Assembly (NCBI RefSeq): GCF_026151205.1
Contig: NC_087079.1
Location: 10,220,635-10,284,634 of the forward strand
Direction: 5' to 3'
Length of the DNA: 64,000 bases
From: Bolinopsis microptera
Lineage: Eukaryota; Ctenophora; Tentaculata; Lobata; Bolinopsidae
The notes below the pieces were generated by a model, which was given only the letters and a program-made list of their open reading frames with translations, ran no database searches and was not told where the DNA came from. The stretch's first letter is position 1; each line of letters begins with the position of its first letter. The translations under genes and the position numbers were made by a program. Shown piece after piece: positions 20,928 through 30,455 of this stretch.

Positions 20928-22421
20928 TCATATACTTTTAAGGATTCCTTCGAAACACTTGCAACGACCAAGTTGAGTGGCGGCTGCCAGGCCCTGGTCG
21001 GAGGAGTGGGATCGGGAGTCCGGGATGACCCCGAGCAATTTCTGCCAGCCCTTTTCACAGAAAAGATATTGTAGCTGTTCCATCTCCTCCATTTTTAAAA
21101 TGTCGGGATCCGAGTGCTTCTAAGGTAGGTCGATTTTGGTACAACATATTAGGGTAACGTCCTAATATTTCTTAGCGCCTGAAAACATATTTTTCGCTTG
21201 AAAAATAGTGTGATTTCTTTGTATTCTTTGAATTTATGGTCTGCCATACTTAACTCCTTTTTACAAAAATCATTCTTAAAGTAACTGTTGTACTGCTAAG
21301 GTTACAATTGCCGTCATTGATTTCATTTGGGGGTGGGCGAAAAATTTCTTTGCCTCTCAAAAACCAAACCTCTGTTAAGGACTATAATATAGTCAGTGTA
21401 CGTGTCCGAATTCTCCACATCAAGTATCAACCACTTTCATTCGTATTGATATGAAATGTGCTTAAGTAATCAAACTCCAAATAAGCCGGGAGGGCTTAAG
21501 TGGTCTGTCCATGACCTTAAAAATTATGTTATATTAACAATGGGTTTAAAATTGTTGCCTAAAGTTTAATTACAATTGTGGATTTATAACTATAAACATT
21601 AATTATATTTAACCACACCAAAGTTTATGCCTTTACATGTTCCTAATATCATAGACTCGAATTTTAGCCCAGGCCAAATACATTTCCCTAACATGACATC
21701 TGCTCGGGAGTGGCGTGCTACCTTTAAATCAATTTTAAAATAAGGTTCAGAACTTTCAGTACATTCCAACAAAAGTGATACTTAGAGGATGAGAACTTTC
21801 GTCTTGTGGGGTTATTTTTTAATAATATCTCTTTACAAGCCTTAAATAAATTTAATAATCTTTAACGGAATGTCTGGCGCGTGCGGGAAACTCTCGATTT
21901 CGATTTCGGTTAAGCCCTCTTTTACGTAACGTTCGATTCCATACTTCATAAGGGTCGAATACATGTTCTGTCAAGTGTTTAGAGCACTGAACATTTAAAT
22001 ACGGGTACATTTTACACTTCCAATTATCTTCTAAATGCTACACGTGTGCTTAACATTTACTTTTCAGCTACGTTTGATCGGGTTTCCCATACCGTTGCAG
22101 TTAAAAGAGTTACACCCTATAATTGCTACCTAATATAATACACGAAGTGGACATAGTAGACACCATGCCCATATTTGGATTAATCGTTAATTGTACGGGT
22201 AGATGTGAGCAAAAAACTGAGAACAAACATACATGACACACCTTCGATACAGGTGAACTGGTTTGTGCAGCGTTCAATAGACCATATAAACCATTTATTA
22301 TTTCTTCGGGGTGTATTTCTCCTATCCGGGCGACTCCCTCTATATTTTTGCTTCTCTTTTTGAGCAGAGTCCTGAGATTTCTGTGGCGATTACGGTTAAC
22401 AATCCTTCTTCTTTGGTACAT
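20928..22421 (-). CDS. Candidate two-exon gene, unrecognised
   Basis: Exon 1, 22421-22251: ATG follows an in-frame TAA, then a basic N-terminus (RRRIVNRNRHRNLRTLLKKR) and EEIINGLYGLLNAAQTSSP, with don or GTATCG. Exon 2, 21119-20928: after a CTTAG acceptor, DILKMEEMEQLQYLFCEKGW, GLAAATQLGRCKCFEGILKS and TGA. Both junctions are phase 0, giving 120 residues. The intron contains a dispersed 480-base repeat. No family is recognised. A neighbouring frame upstream of exon 1 (22555-22340) also looks codon-like, so the start may be wrong or a frameshift present. Confidence 0.4.
21130..21608. repeat. 480-base dispersed repeat, copy 1
   Basis: Nearly the whole segment recurs in direct orientation at 23932-24427, beginning GGTACAACATATT and ending in a TATAACTATAAA.ATTAATTA segment. 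It is non-coding as far as I can see. The pair could be LTR-like, but ends with TG...CA and a coding interior are not evident. Confidence 0.75.
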
Positions 22422-22474
22422 TTACGGGTGTTGTTCGATGCTGTCGTTTTTTCCTTGGCCAGAGATGACTTTTT

Positions 22475-22496
22475 TGCACCAACTGCAGTTGGTGCA
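22475..22496. repeat. 22-base perfect palindrome
   Basis: TGCACCAACTG followed immediately by its reverse complement CAGTTGGTGCA, overlapping a second palindrome (GCAGTTAACTGC). Confidence 0.8.
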
Positions 22497-22555
22497 GTTA
22501 ACTGCACCTCACTTGAGGCCGAATTATTTTTACAATATCGAGATAAAGATACCAT

Positions 22556-23665
22556 AAATCACCATATATCATATCCTTCAACCTTATCTGAATTTCCTTG
22601 TTTAATAATATAAAACAATACGTCTAACTGTATAATAATAATGATTCTACTGTTACCGTACCCGGTTATGTTTTCCTTATTGAATACATTATAACATGCT
22701 GCTCATGCTGCTAGCAAGCTCGTTTGTATGAAATACAGTCAACATACACTGACGTATAATCCACATGGCATATCTTTAGCCATACAGCTTTTTTTCGATC
22801 ATATATGATTTACAAGAACTCTAACCGTAAACCTTATTATCGCTCAATTAATGGTTTACTCACGTTGGGGATGTCCAGGGAGCATTTTTTAATATAGATA
22901 ACTGCTTCCCAGCTACATAGATTATTCAATAAAAGATACAAATATAATCAAAAGATTAACTTAATTTGCTTTATCTCATAAATTGATTTGTTTTTAGGTT
23001 TAAAGACAATAAAAATAAAACATACCTTCTTCGTTATAGTGGAATTTCACGATGACTTGTGTCTCTCCTCGCGGCATCGGCATGTCATACAACTTTTTTC
23101 CATAACATGACTTACAAGAACTTAAAATGTTTTTAATTTAGAACCATATTTTATTTTTTACATTTTGTCCTTTTACACCGATCCCTTGGTTAAAAGGGGA
23201 CAGTTGTAGTATAAAACTGGTGGCATCATGACCATATCCAGTGTGGGTTATCAACGTTCCTGTTCTTTCCAGCAGGATACCTCTCTCCGGTACCGCAACA
23301 TAGCTCTAATGTGTTCTGACATAAATATACTCAACATATTTGTTGTAAAAAATAGAATAAAATGGTAAAATTTATTAAAATTTGATCATTATAGACTCCT
23401 TGATCGTCATATTGCCAATTTTTTGACCGTATGACGAGGCCAACAAAAGTAACCTTCTTTTAGGTTAATCAACCTAGAGGGAGTAGCTCAGATGTGGCCA
23501 CTTGCATTTATCGGATTCTAAAATACGCCGCGTTAGTTTTTACGACTCACACAAGGTGCATTATCTAATTCCTGAACGTTTTGAGGTCGTGATTTATAAT
23601 TGCATGAAAGAATCAATTATAGACGGTATTTATGACAAGATAGTAATAAGTAATAAGTTATAATT
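22556..23665. other. No feature recognised
   Basis: AT-rich sequence without a supportable gene. Short tRNA-like wording near 23485 lacks a box B. Confidence 0.35.
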
Positions 23666-23905
23666 TTATGATACGTAGGTAATAGAAATAAACCATTTGT
23701 TTTGCACTGGGATTGTAAGGAGCGCATCCCTCTTCCCAGTGCAAACACTTTGCATGTCATATCTTAAGCAAGTGTCATAATCGCTGTTTTGTGTTTGTGC
23801 CCAGAATCCATTCTGTTTAACGCTTGAATAAGGATAAATCGGGTCTACCCCGAAGTCAGGGTAAGTTATTGGGAAAGTGAATTGCAAATTATCGAAGTCC
23901 GCGTT
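23666..23905 (-). CDS. Candidate exon or gene fragment, unrecognised
   Basis: The minus-strand frame is codon-like and ends ITYVS before a stop: FDNLQFTFPITYPDFGVDPI, YSSVKQNGFWAQTQNSDYD, CLRYDMQSVCTGKRDALLTI, PVQNKWFIS. Two Cys and an even hydrophobic pattern suggest an extracellular beta-rich domain. There is no ATG, and no acceptor in phase, so this may be a pseudogene fragment. Confidence 0.3.
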   Translation of the reverse strand, partial: NADFDNLQFTFPITYPDFGVDPIYPYSSVKQNGFWAQTQNSDYDTCLRYDMQSVCTGKRDALLTIPVQNKWFISITYVS

Positions 23906-23931
23906 TGCCGTTTAGTATACTTGCCATTGCT

Positions 23932-24427
23932 GATTGGTACAACATATTTAGGGTAAGGCCCTAATATTTCTTAGCGCTCGAAAACATGTTTTTTGCTTGA
24001 AAAATAGCATATGTGATTTCTTTGTATCTCTTCATGGTCTCGTTGAACTTATGGTCTACCATATTTTACTTCCTTTTACAAAAATCATTCTTAAAGTAAA
24101 GTAACTGTTATACTGCTAAGGTTATGATTGCCGCCATTAATTTCATTTTGGGGTGGGCGAAAAATGTTCCTTGCCTCTCAAAAACCAAACCTCGGTTAAG
24201 GATTACAATATAGTCAGTGTACGTGTCCAAAATCTCCACATCAACGGTCAACCACTTTCATTCGTATTGATATGAAATGTGCTTAAGTAATCAAACTCCA
24301 AATAAGCCGCGAGGGCTTAAGTGGTCTGTCCATGCCCTTAAAATTATGTTATATTAACAATGGGTTTAAAATTGTTGCCTAAAGTTTAATTACAATTGTG
24401 GATTTATAACTATAAATATTAATTATA
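23932..24427. repeat. 480-base dispersed repeat, copy 2
   Basis: Direct-orientation copy of 21130-21608 with scattered substitutions and small indels. Confidence 0.75.
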
Positions 24428-24561
24428 AAACACACTCATCATATTTGTTTTAAAGCCTTTTTAAGGTTGTCTGCTGCCTCCAGGTAAAATAAAGCTGCAA
24501 TATTATTGAAAATAATCAAAGTGAAAGTGCTCTTAACATTATAAAATATAAATTTTACAGC

Positions 24562-24920
24562 TTACCAACTCTTGTACGTGCGAACCTCAGCAATGTGGAT
24601 CATGACCATTCGCTGTATTAACTTACTTATTTGTGGAGCAGATAGTGGCCTCAGCTTCGGCTGCAGACATCTTTTTATCTGTATCGCCGCAGGTGCAGGT
24701 GGTAAATGTGTAATATATTTCCTGGCCCTTCTTCCGTGCTTCGATCATGTGGTGAATGGTGTCAACGCTCAAAATATTTGAGGTGAACAGTTTTAACTTG
24801 AAGAGCTGTTATTATACTTCCTCATTCAAGAAGTGCAGAATTGCTGCAGCGTTTTCTTTGTTCCGGTTCTGACCACCACACGAATCTGCCCAAATGACTA
24901 CATCTGTATTTACACAGCCT
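24562..24920 (-). pseudogene. DDE-type transposase remnant (QNRN motif) with two stops
   Basis: The minus strand reads VIWADSCGGQNRNKENAAAI, LHFLNEEV, two TAA codons, then SNILSVDTIHHMIEARKKGQ and EIYYTFTTC, all in one frame. The D-x-C-x-GQN-x-N block followed about 30 residues later by VD-x-x-H-x-x-I-E matches a transposase-like family widespread in invertebrate genomes, which I know by motif rather than name. The two stops, one interrupting the conserved spacing, show inactivation. A good donor (TTGGTAAGC) lies at the end. Confidence 0.65.
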
Positions 24921-25063
24921 CCCTAAACTTTCTATCGTTCACTATTTTATTTAGAGGCGCCATCGGCGGCGGCACACGCTCAGAGGTCCTCTGTAAACCT
25001 TACCCGTCTCCGCTGCTTTTATCTCTACCTGGTTGTCCATATTTTTAGACCAACATATCACCA

Positions 25064-25267
25064 TTGCCTCATCGTGATTCGTGGGTGGAATTCATTACAT
25101 GCGTTTGCAGGTTCTGTTTCAGCATCTTTTCATTCATCTTTGTTTCCTGTTTCCTGGTTGGATATCAGGCTTATAGACAGCTTGTGAAATTTCCAGGGGT
25201 GAGGAGAAGTGCGAGGGTGAGCAAGCCAGTTGTGGGATCTCGTTTGTATAATGTATATAGACGATGA
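25064..25267 (+). CDS. Possible retroelement polyprotein tail
   Basis: The frame ends GVRRSARVSKPVVGSRLYN and a stop. Arg/Ser-rich ends of the form RRS.R.SKP are common in LTR retroelement polyproteins, but there is no other supporting domain, so this is weak. Confidence 0.2.
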   Translation: MPHRDSWVEFITCVCRFCFSIFSFIFVSCFLVGYQAYRQLVKFPGVRRSARVSKPVVGSRLYNVYRR

Positions 25268-25349
25268 TACCTAGCGCAGTGATGTCAAAGGGCGAATTTC
25301 TGACGTTATAACTTTATAAGGGGCGGATCATAATCTTATAATCTCTTAC

Positions 25350-25471
25350 CAGCTTCTCGGCGCGGCGGTTCTTCGGGTAGATCCCTAAACGTTATATTTG
25401 TCCATTTGGACTTAACCGTGCCATCATATTTAAAAGTTTTCTTCTCCTCTTTCATGATTCTGTAGCCATAA
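25350..25471 (-). CDS. Internal exon of an unrecognised gene or transposase
   Basis: A 122-base open segment bounded by a good acceptor (GCCATGTTTTAG) and donor (GCTGGTAAGAG) on the minus strand, entering in phase 2 and leaving in phase 1. It encodes YGYRIMKEEKKTFKYDGTVK, SKWTNITFRDLPEEPPRREA. It may be an upstream exon of the transposase remnant at 24562-24920, but the intervening part is not resolved. Confidence 0.45.
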
Positions 25472-25833
25472 CTAAAACATGGCATGACATAATTAATTAA
25501 TCTGATTGATTCTATTGTGCTTCAAATCACCACATTGTAACTTAACCCTTATATTATTGGAACAGCTCCAGCTGCCAGTCAGCTACCGTCTTGGCAGTTA
25601 CGAGTGGCTGCATAGGTGTTATTATGTACAGTAATTGAATTTATTTAATCTGCCAATGTACGTTGGCGTCACGGGGTCTGTCTCATTGTATCCTTTAGAA
25701 ACGTTTCCATTAAACATTATTAACTGCAGCGCGGATGGATCTCTTCTTTTCAAAAAGCTTCTCTTCTTATATATTCTGTTCTGGTTTTGGTAGCAACCAG
25801 AACAAACTGTTAATGTTTAAATTATAAAATCAT

Positions 25834-26377
25834 ATTGTATTATAGTCCAGTAAAAGTCACGAAATATAAGGTCAGGTTGCAGTGATATAGTGTATTCGAA
25901 TTGTTCTTATCAATCTGTTAATTAATACAATATCCACAGCAGTTTCAGGTATGGCTCTATGTTTGCCATTTTTACTGAGTCCGACAGTGATGACAGTTCG
26001 TAAAATATTTGGTAAAATATTTAAATGTTCTTGTGTCATAGTATGAAAGGTGGCGGCGGGAGGGGCGACAGCAGCTGGATGGTGGTGGTGGAGGGTGCGG
26101 GTGGCAGTGGAGGCGGCAGCGCGAGCGGTCGCGGCCCCACAAGTTCGTCCAGGTAAAAACTTTGAAGGTCCTGGATGGTTATCACCACTGTCAGCAAAAG
26201 GAGTCACAGCATGATAGGCGGCGGCAGGAGTGGCAGGTGGAGGGGTACGGGTGACAGGGGGAGGAGTGGCGGTGGAGGCGGCACCGGTCGTAGCTCCACA
26301 AGTTGCTGGCGAGGCTGGAGGGGCAGGAGCCCGCCATTGTATTATAAGTCCAGTAAAAGTCACGAATTATTAGGTCG
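25834..26377. repeat. 40-base direct repeats flanking a GC-rich ORF
   Basis: TTGTATTATA(A)GTCCAGTAAAAGTCACGAA occurs at about 25834-25872 and 26336-26377, on either side of the Pro/Ala-rich ORF. It could be the mark of a local duplication or of a mobile unit. Confidence 0.6.
25872..26363 (-). CDS. Pro/Ala/Thr-rich gag-like ORF
   Basis: A 163-codon frame. Its N-terminal two thirds are low-complexity (APAPPASPATCG, TPPPVTRTPPPATPAAA, HHHHPAAVAPPAA) and very GC-rich, made of two repeats of about 100 bases. Then comes TMTQEHLNILPNILRTVITV and NGKHRAIPETAVDIV. The TQEH.N....L.TVI..L..NG wording matches the start of the gag-like domain at 28327-27770 (LTQEHINRIRLQLITGVLDN), which also follows a Pro-rich linker. 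So this is a diverged, C-terminally truncated paralogue. No ATG is evident at the start. Confidence 0.45.
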   Translation of the reverse strand: MTFTGLIIQWRAPAPPASPATCGATTGAASTATPPPVTRTPPPATPAAAYHAVTPFADSGDNHPGPSKFLPGRTCGAATARAAASTATRTLHHHHPAAVAPPAATFHTMTQEHLNILPNILRTVITVGLSKNGKHRAIPETAVDIVLINRLIRTIRIHYITAT

Positions 26378-26644
26378 GGGACATCCTGTAAGTAATAAAA
26401 TGATTAATACATAACAGACGTAATAATAGAACCTTGGACTTTTATCTATTTAACGTATGAAATTCAATAATAAATACAACTATTTGCAATCTAGTGAAAT
26501 TCGAAAATAGCTCTTTACATTCTCCGCCATTCCATTGTTCATCCGTTCCATTGAAGGGCCACTCTTTCTTCTGCTTCCTCGAGTGTATTATATGTATACT
26601 GTATAATATGTACTGCCCAGACAGCTAAAATATTGTACTTCTAA

Positions 26645-26647
<3 letters not shown>

Positions 26648-26675
<28 letters not shown>

Positions 26676-26676
26676 T
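26648..26676 (-). repeat. CTA-triplet 3' tail
   Basis: About nine uninterrupted TAG units on the plus strand, followed by a hairpin CGGAAGCTT...AAGCTTTCCG. On the minus strand this is a hairpin then a CTA tail then the target duplication. Confidence 0.85.
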
Positions 26677-27060
26677 GACGGAAGCTTTCTAAGCTTTCCG
26701 TAGTGCCCCCAACCTGCTTTCAGATATGGGGGTCATATAGGCCCTCAGTTTCCACCCGGTGAACCTGGTCGGCGAGCCCCCAGGTTTCAACTGCGCATAA
26801 TAATATTGCTGTGCGGATAATAAATCCCGGGTTGGCTTCACGTGTATTCAGTAAGTGTGGCCGACCCCACTCCTCTGCTGCGCGTTGCCGTGTTGGGGTG
26901 CTATCCCGGAGCTAGCCCCCCTCCCCGGCGTCCGCGCGCTTCGGCTATTTCGCTATATCAGAATTGAACTCTGCGGTCGTTTTCCGTTCTGTGTGTCTGG
27001 TAAAATAATTATTGGTAGAGAATCAGGGTTGCCATACCGCTCGCCCGAGCTTGAGCGCTC

Positions 27061-27417
27061 GGAGTCTTAGGAGCCAGTCCAGACACTTGCCTGGATTGCA
27101 TCGCAATAGCTCCGTATTGACTCCTTACACCCGAGCAAGTTGTTATATACTCTGTAAGTTTCACGTTAGCGTCTGAGGTACCAGTCCAGACTAAGTGTCT
27201 GGTTCGCATTGCGATGGTCCTATAATAACGCTTTGCGCTTAACTCAAGAGATGTGAGTACGATGAGATTGTAATTTTATTGTAGGACTGTTTCTTGGAGA
27301 GTATCAATCCGATCTACCTGTGGTTCTATTTGTATTCTGATGACAATTATCCGGGATGGTTCCAAGCAGCTTGCTTGGACCGCATCGCGGTGTTCCCAGA
27401 TCGGCTGTCGTCAGAAT
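27061..27417. repeat. Three Y-shaped (double-hairpin) structured repeats
   Basis: Each copy has an outer stem enclosing two adjacent hairpins. Copy 1: GGAGTC/GACTCC and GGAGC/GCTCC around TCCAG/CTGGA and TTGC-ATC-GCAA (27061-27124). Copy 2: AGG-ACC/GGTCCT around CCAGAC-TAAGT-GTCTGG and TCGC-ATT-GCGA (27176-27221). Copy 3: ATTCTGATGACA/TGTCGTCAGAAT and GGGA/TCCC around TCCAAGC-AGCTT-GCTTGGA and CCGC-ATC-GCGG (27334-27417). The stem sequences differ between copies but both sides change together. Function unknown. Confidence 0.75.
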
Positions 27418-27769
27418 GTTCAGAGATCTGAGTAGTCGACGAAGTCTAGTAGATTTGTTAACTTAAGTGCTTTGGTTTGTGCTATAGATCGAAAAATTAA
27501 TGTAAAATTCAATAATTTATTTCATGCGACTTCCTCTTGAAACGGTTATGTTAAGGAGGAGATTGAGTAGCAATGTAAAGGGGACGGGGGTGATAGTAAG
27601 GGGTGTTTGGTGGTAATTAGTACTATTTGGGTTTAAATTTCGACTGGGATGCTTAGAATAGTTTAGAATTTTACAAATATCAAATGTAAAAGTAACGAGA
27701 AATTCAATAATTTAACACTTACAAAATCTTTGAATATAGTTTAAAAAGATGGGTCATACCCATTTAGTT

Positions 27770-28633
27770 TTACAACGTTTTACAATTTGAGTTTTGATTA
27801 CAGATTGACAAGGTGGTGCCAAGGAGTGTGATCTTCCAGGCGTTCTTGGCAAAATAAGATTGTGCCGTGTAGTCTAAGGAAGTGTAGTACAGGATCTTCC
27901 CGCCGGGGAGAGTCTTGGATGGCTGGTACTGTGAAAAGGATGCGGGATTCAGAGTGGGGTGGTGGAGAATTACTACTCTAATGAATTGATTTGCGTTGAG
28001 AAGAGGTTCAAACCATTTCGGGAGCAGGATTTTTACTCTTAGCCCGGGTACGTCGGTCTCGTCTATTACTCTGTATATCTCATTTTTTTTCCGTTATAGT
28101 TTTCACCAGTTGAATTGTTTCCCAGTTTTTAGTTTTTATGATGAATTTGTTACCCGAGATATCCGTGATGTTGGCTGTAACGTCGATATTGGTTGTTGAT
28201 TCACCGTTATCGAGGACGCCCGTGATTAGTTGAAGGCGAATTCTATTTATGTGTTCTTGTGTGAGTACTCCCAAGTTCTGGAGGTAGATGGAAACTTTAA
28301 ATGTAGGTGATGGAGGGATGTCTTCACCTAGGAGATATGGTGAGAACTTGGTCGGTGAATTGGGGTAAGGAAAAACACGGCAGAACAGGAGAGACAGTAA
28401 ATCGGGGGACGAAAAGAGAATGAGGAAACATGGGACAGTTCACGATTGCAAGAGGGTTAGCTGCACGCATAATAATAAAAGTACAGCCGATAGAGAGAGT
28501 GAGGAACGGATATATACTGCTTAAGTGGGCTTCTAATAACATGTGCAAGGCGCTAGTTTAGTGTTAGAGATAAGAAACACTGTCAGATATGTATATTGCT
28601 ACGAAGGATTTATAGCTAATGAAATATCTCACC
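27770..28633 (-). pseudogene. Gag-like protein, possible intron, one-base frameshift
   Basis: Minus strand. A Pro/Thr/Ser-rich segment (SITPSSTQSPQTPSSTKTPQ) runs from about 28760 to a good donor (CACCTG then GTGAGA, exon end 28633). After an acceptor (ATATCTCCTAG, exon start 28327) it continues in phase as EDIPPSPTFKVSIYLQNLGV, LTQEHINRIRLQLITG, NKFIIKTKNWETIQLVK. An A8 run at 28083-28090 then breaks the frame; one base fewer gives a continuous frame through DVPGLRVKILLPKWFEPLL, PGGKILYYTSLDYTAQSYFA to TAA at 27770-27772. The layout recalls the gag-like DUF4780 domains of invertebrate retroelements, from memory and unverified. The frame also continues across the intron region with a few breaks, so the intron is a hypothesis. 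Confidence 0.5.
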
Positions 28634-28894
28634 AGGTGATTCAGCTGTCTGGGGAGTTTTCGTACTAGATGGGGTTTGGGGAGACTGTGTGCTGGATGGG
28701 GTTATAGAAGACTGTAATCCGGGACCCGGCTGGGGTAGTGTGAAGAGGTTGTGTTCCGGATTGGGTACTTCTAATACATGTGTATCTTTCTATTATGATT
28801 GAACGGTTATATATCCGGTACCCGCGCTGTACTACATGCTAGTTTCCTTTGCCACCCTTAGTTATGTTTAATCGAAATAGTAAAAGACGATACG

Positions 28895-29676
28895 AAGTAT
28901 CGTTTCACGAATCTGTTAGGGAGTACACCTGATGTGGAAAACGAACATCCTAGAATCGAGACTCAATTTGAAGGACTCAACATCAGTATAGAACCTTTTA
29001 CTCTAGAGGAGCTCAAAGCTGCTAAACTCAGGATTAAAGAAGGTAAAGCACCAGGTGATGACGGTATACCACCTGAAGTCCTCAAAAGATGCCACCTGGA
29101 TGAAATCGTGTTGTCCTTCTGCAACAAAGCCCTGACAGATGGTATTGCGCCAGATCAGTGGAGGATAAGCAACATCATTCCGGTCCCCAAAAAGGGAGAC
29201 TTGACAAACCCTGGAAACTGGAGGGGGATATCTTTGACTTCACTTGTAGCTAAGACTCGCAATAGAATGGTGCTTAATAGGATCCAGCCGGCTATAGAAG
29301 GGGTACTTAGGGACACTCAGAATGGTTTAAGGGAAGGACGGTCCACTACTAGTCATATCTTGGCACTCAGAAGGATACTAGAGGGTGCTAGACAGAGAAA
29401 TCTACCGGTTGATTTTAAGAAGGCCTTTGATTCACTTCACCGGGAAATTTTGATGCAAATACTAAAGGCCTATGGGATACCGGACAGTATTGTGGATATC
29501 ATTAATCTACTCTATGTAAACACGAAGGGCAAAGTTATTACACCTGATGGGGATACCGAGCTATTTGATATCCTGGCAGGAGTTCTTCAAGGGGATACGT
29601 TAGCAGCATACTTGTTCATTATAGCCCTTGACTATTAATTGTATGAGACAAGCCTTAAAGGGTGAGTAAATGCAGT
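28895..29676 (+). pseudogene. RTE-type reverse transcriptase fragment, disrupted
   Basis: Reads FTLEELKAAKLRIKEGKAPG, DDGIPPEVLKRC, QWRISNIIPVPKKGDLTNPG, NWRGISLTSL, then VDFKKAFDSLHRE, TPDGDTELFDILAGVLQGDT and LFIIALDY. These are RTE-clade RT blocks. About five residues expected before DFKKAFD are missing, a small insertion gives a stop after ALDY, and CMRQALKGE follows in another frame. The YADD region is gone, so it is inactive. An upstream hairpin (ACGATACGAAGTATCGT) lies near 28888. Confidence 0.85.
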
Positions 29677-30455
29677 TTTTACGACACATGTTTAGTGCTC
29701 TGTACTCCAAAAGTTTAATTACAGCAACATTTTAGTCGAAGTTTGGATTCTCTATCTACTTCCTTCACCCCACTAGCGCTAAAATAAAAAATGACTGAAT
29801 ACGTCACATAGTCCCCTCCATTAGCAAGCACCCTCAATTCTTGCTGTGTTTGTATGTCTGCTACGTTTCTCCAAACTTTTGTTGTTGTTGTTGTAAAGAC
29901 CCGTATAGAGCCACCTCTAAGGGCTTTGAGACAGTTTATTAAATATAATAATCAATAATATCGAAAGTCGTTTCAAAATATTTTCAAACTCAAAGTTGAA
30001 ATCACACTCACACTAAAAATCAATTATTTTGTCAAATAGTAAAAATTAAAAAAACTCTCGACACATTACAGTACGTGAGCATGATTCGCATGCCTTTCAT
30101 TTTATTTGTACCACTTAAGTCCCAGAACTTTTTATCTCTTAATTCTGCTTGCTATAGTTTGTTATAATATACGGCTATTCTAATTTCTAGAAATTTTCAA
30201 GAGTGACGATGAAAATTTTATCGCGAGAATTATCTTTAAGATTTTGTGCATTAAAAAGCCGCGCGGAGTGGGGTAAGGCTTGCTGTTATCAGCGCTTTGG
30301 CAGTGAAAAATATGCTGAAATATGTCAGTCCATTAAGCGAACGTTGTTTATTACTGCTCGTTTATTGTGTGTTTGCTGTCGTCCTATGTTATGTTATGTT
30401 ATGATATGATGTCCTGATTTAGCGATTATTGGTCGCTGTATTACTCAATCATCCC
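29677..30455. other. No gene supported
   Basis: AT-rich sequence. A 68-codon plus-strand frame at 30203-30409 has no known motif; a TATGT microsatellite lies near 30380-30410. A GTTGTTGTTGTTGT run lies near 29880. Confidence 0.4.

Larger units (their letters stand above)
26635..28776 (-). mobile_element. 2.1-kb retroelement with CTA tail and 12-base target duplication
   Basis: GTACTTCTAATA occurs at 26635-26646 and 28765-28776. Directly inside the left copy, on the plus strand, is a TAG-triplet array, that is, a CTA tail at the 3' end of a minus-strand element. Between are a gag-like ORF (28633-27770), three Y-shaped structured repeats (27061-27417) and a GC-rich, hairpin-rich 3' end (26700-26960). 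No RT is present, so the element is non-autonomous or internally deleted. Confidence 0.65.

Noticed and set aside
23480-23530. tRNA gene
   Set aside because: GTAGCTCAGATGTGG resembles a box A, but no box B or acceptor stem follows.
21130-24427. An LTR retrotransposon with the 480-base repeats as LTRs
   Set aside because: No TG...CA ends, primer-binding site or gag/pol sequence between the repeats; kept only as a dispersed repeat pair.
27061-27417. Parvovirus-like T-shaped terminal repeats
   Set aside because: The Y shape is similar, but there are three non-terminal copies, no Rep or capsid coding sequence, and the units lie in the 3' part of a retroelement.
27061-27417. Hammerhead ribozymes or integron attC sites
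   Set aside because: No hammerhead core (CUGAUGA, GAAA) and no attC R/L core sites are present.
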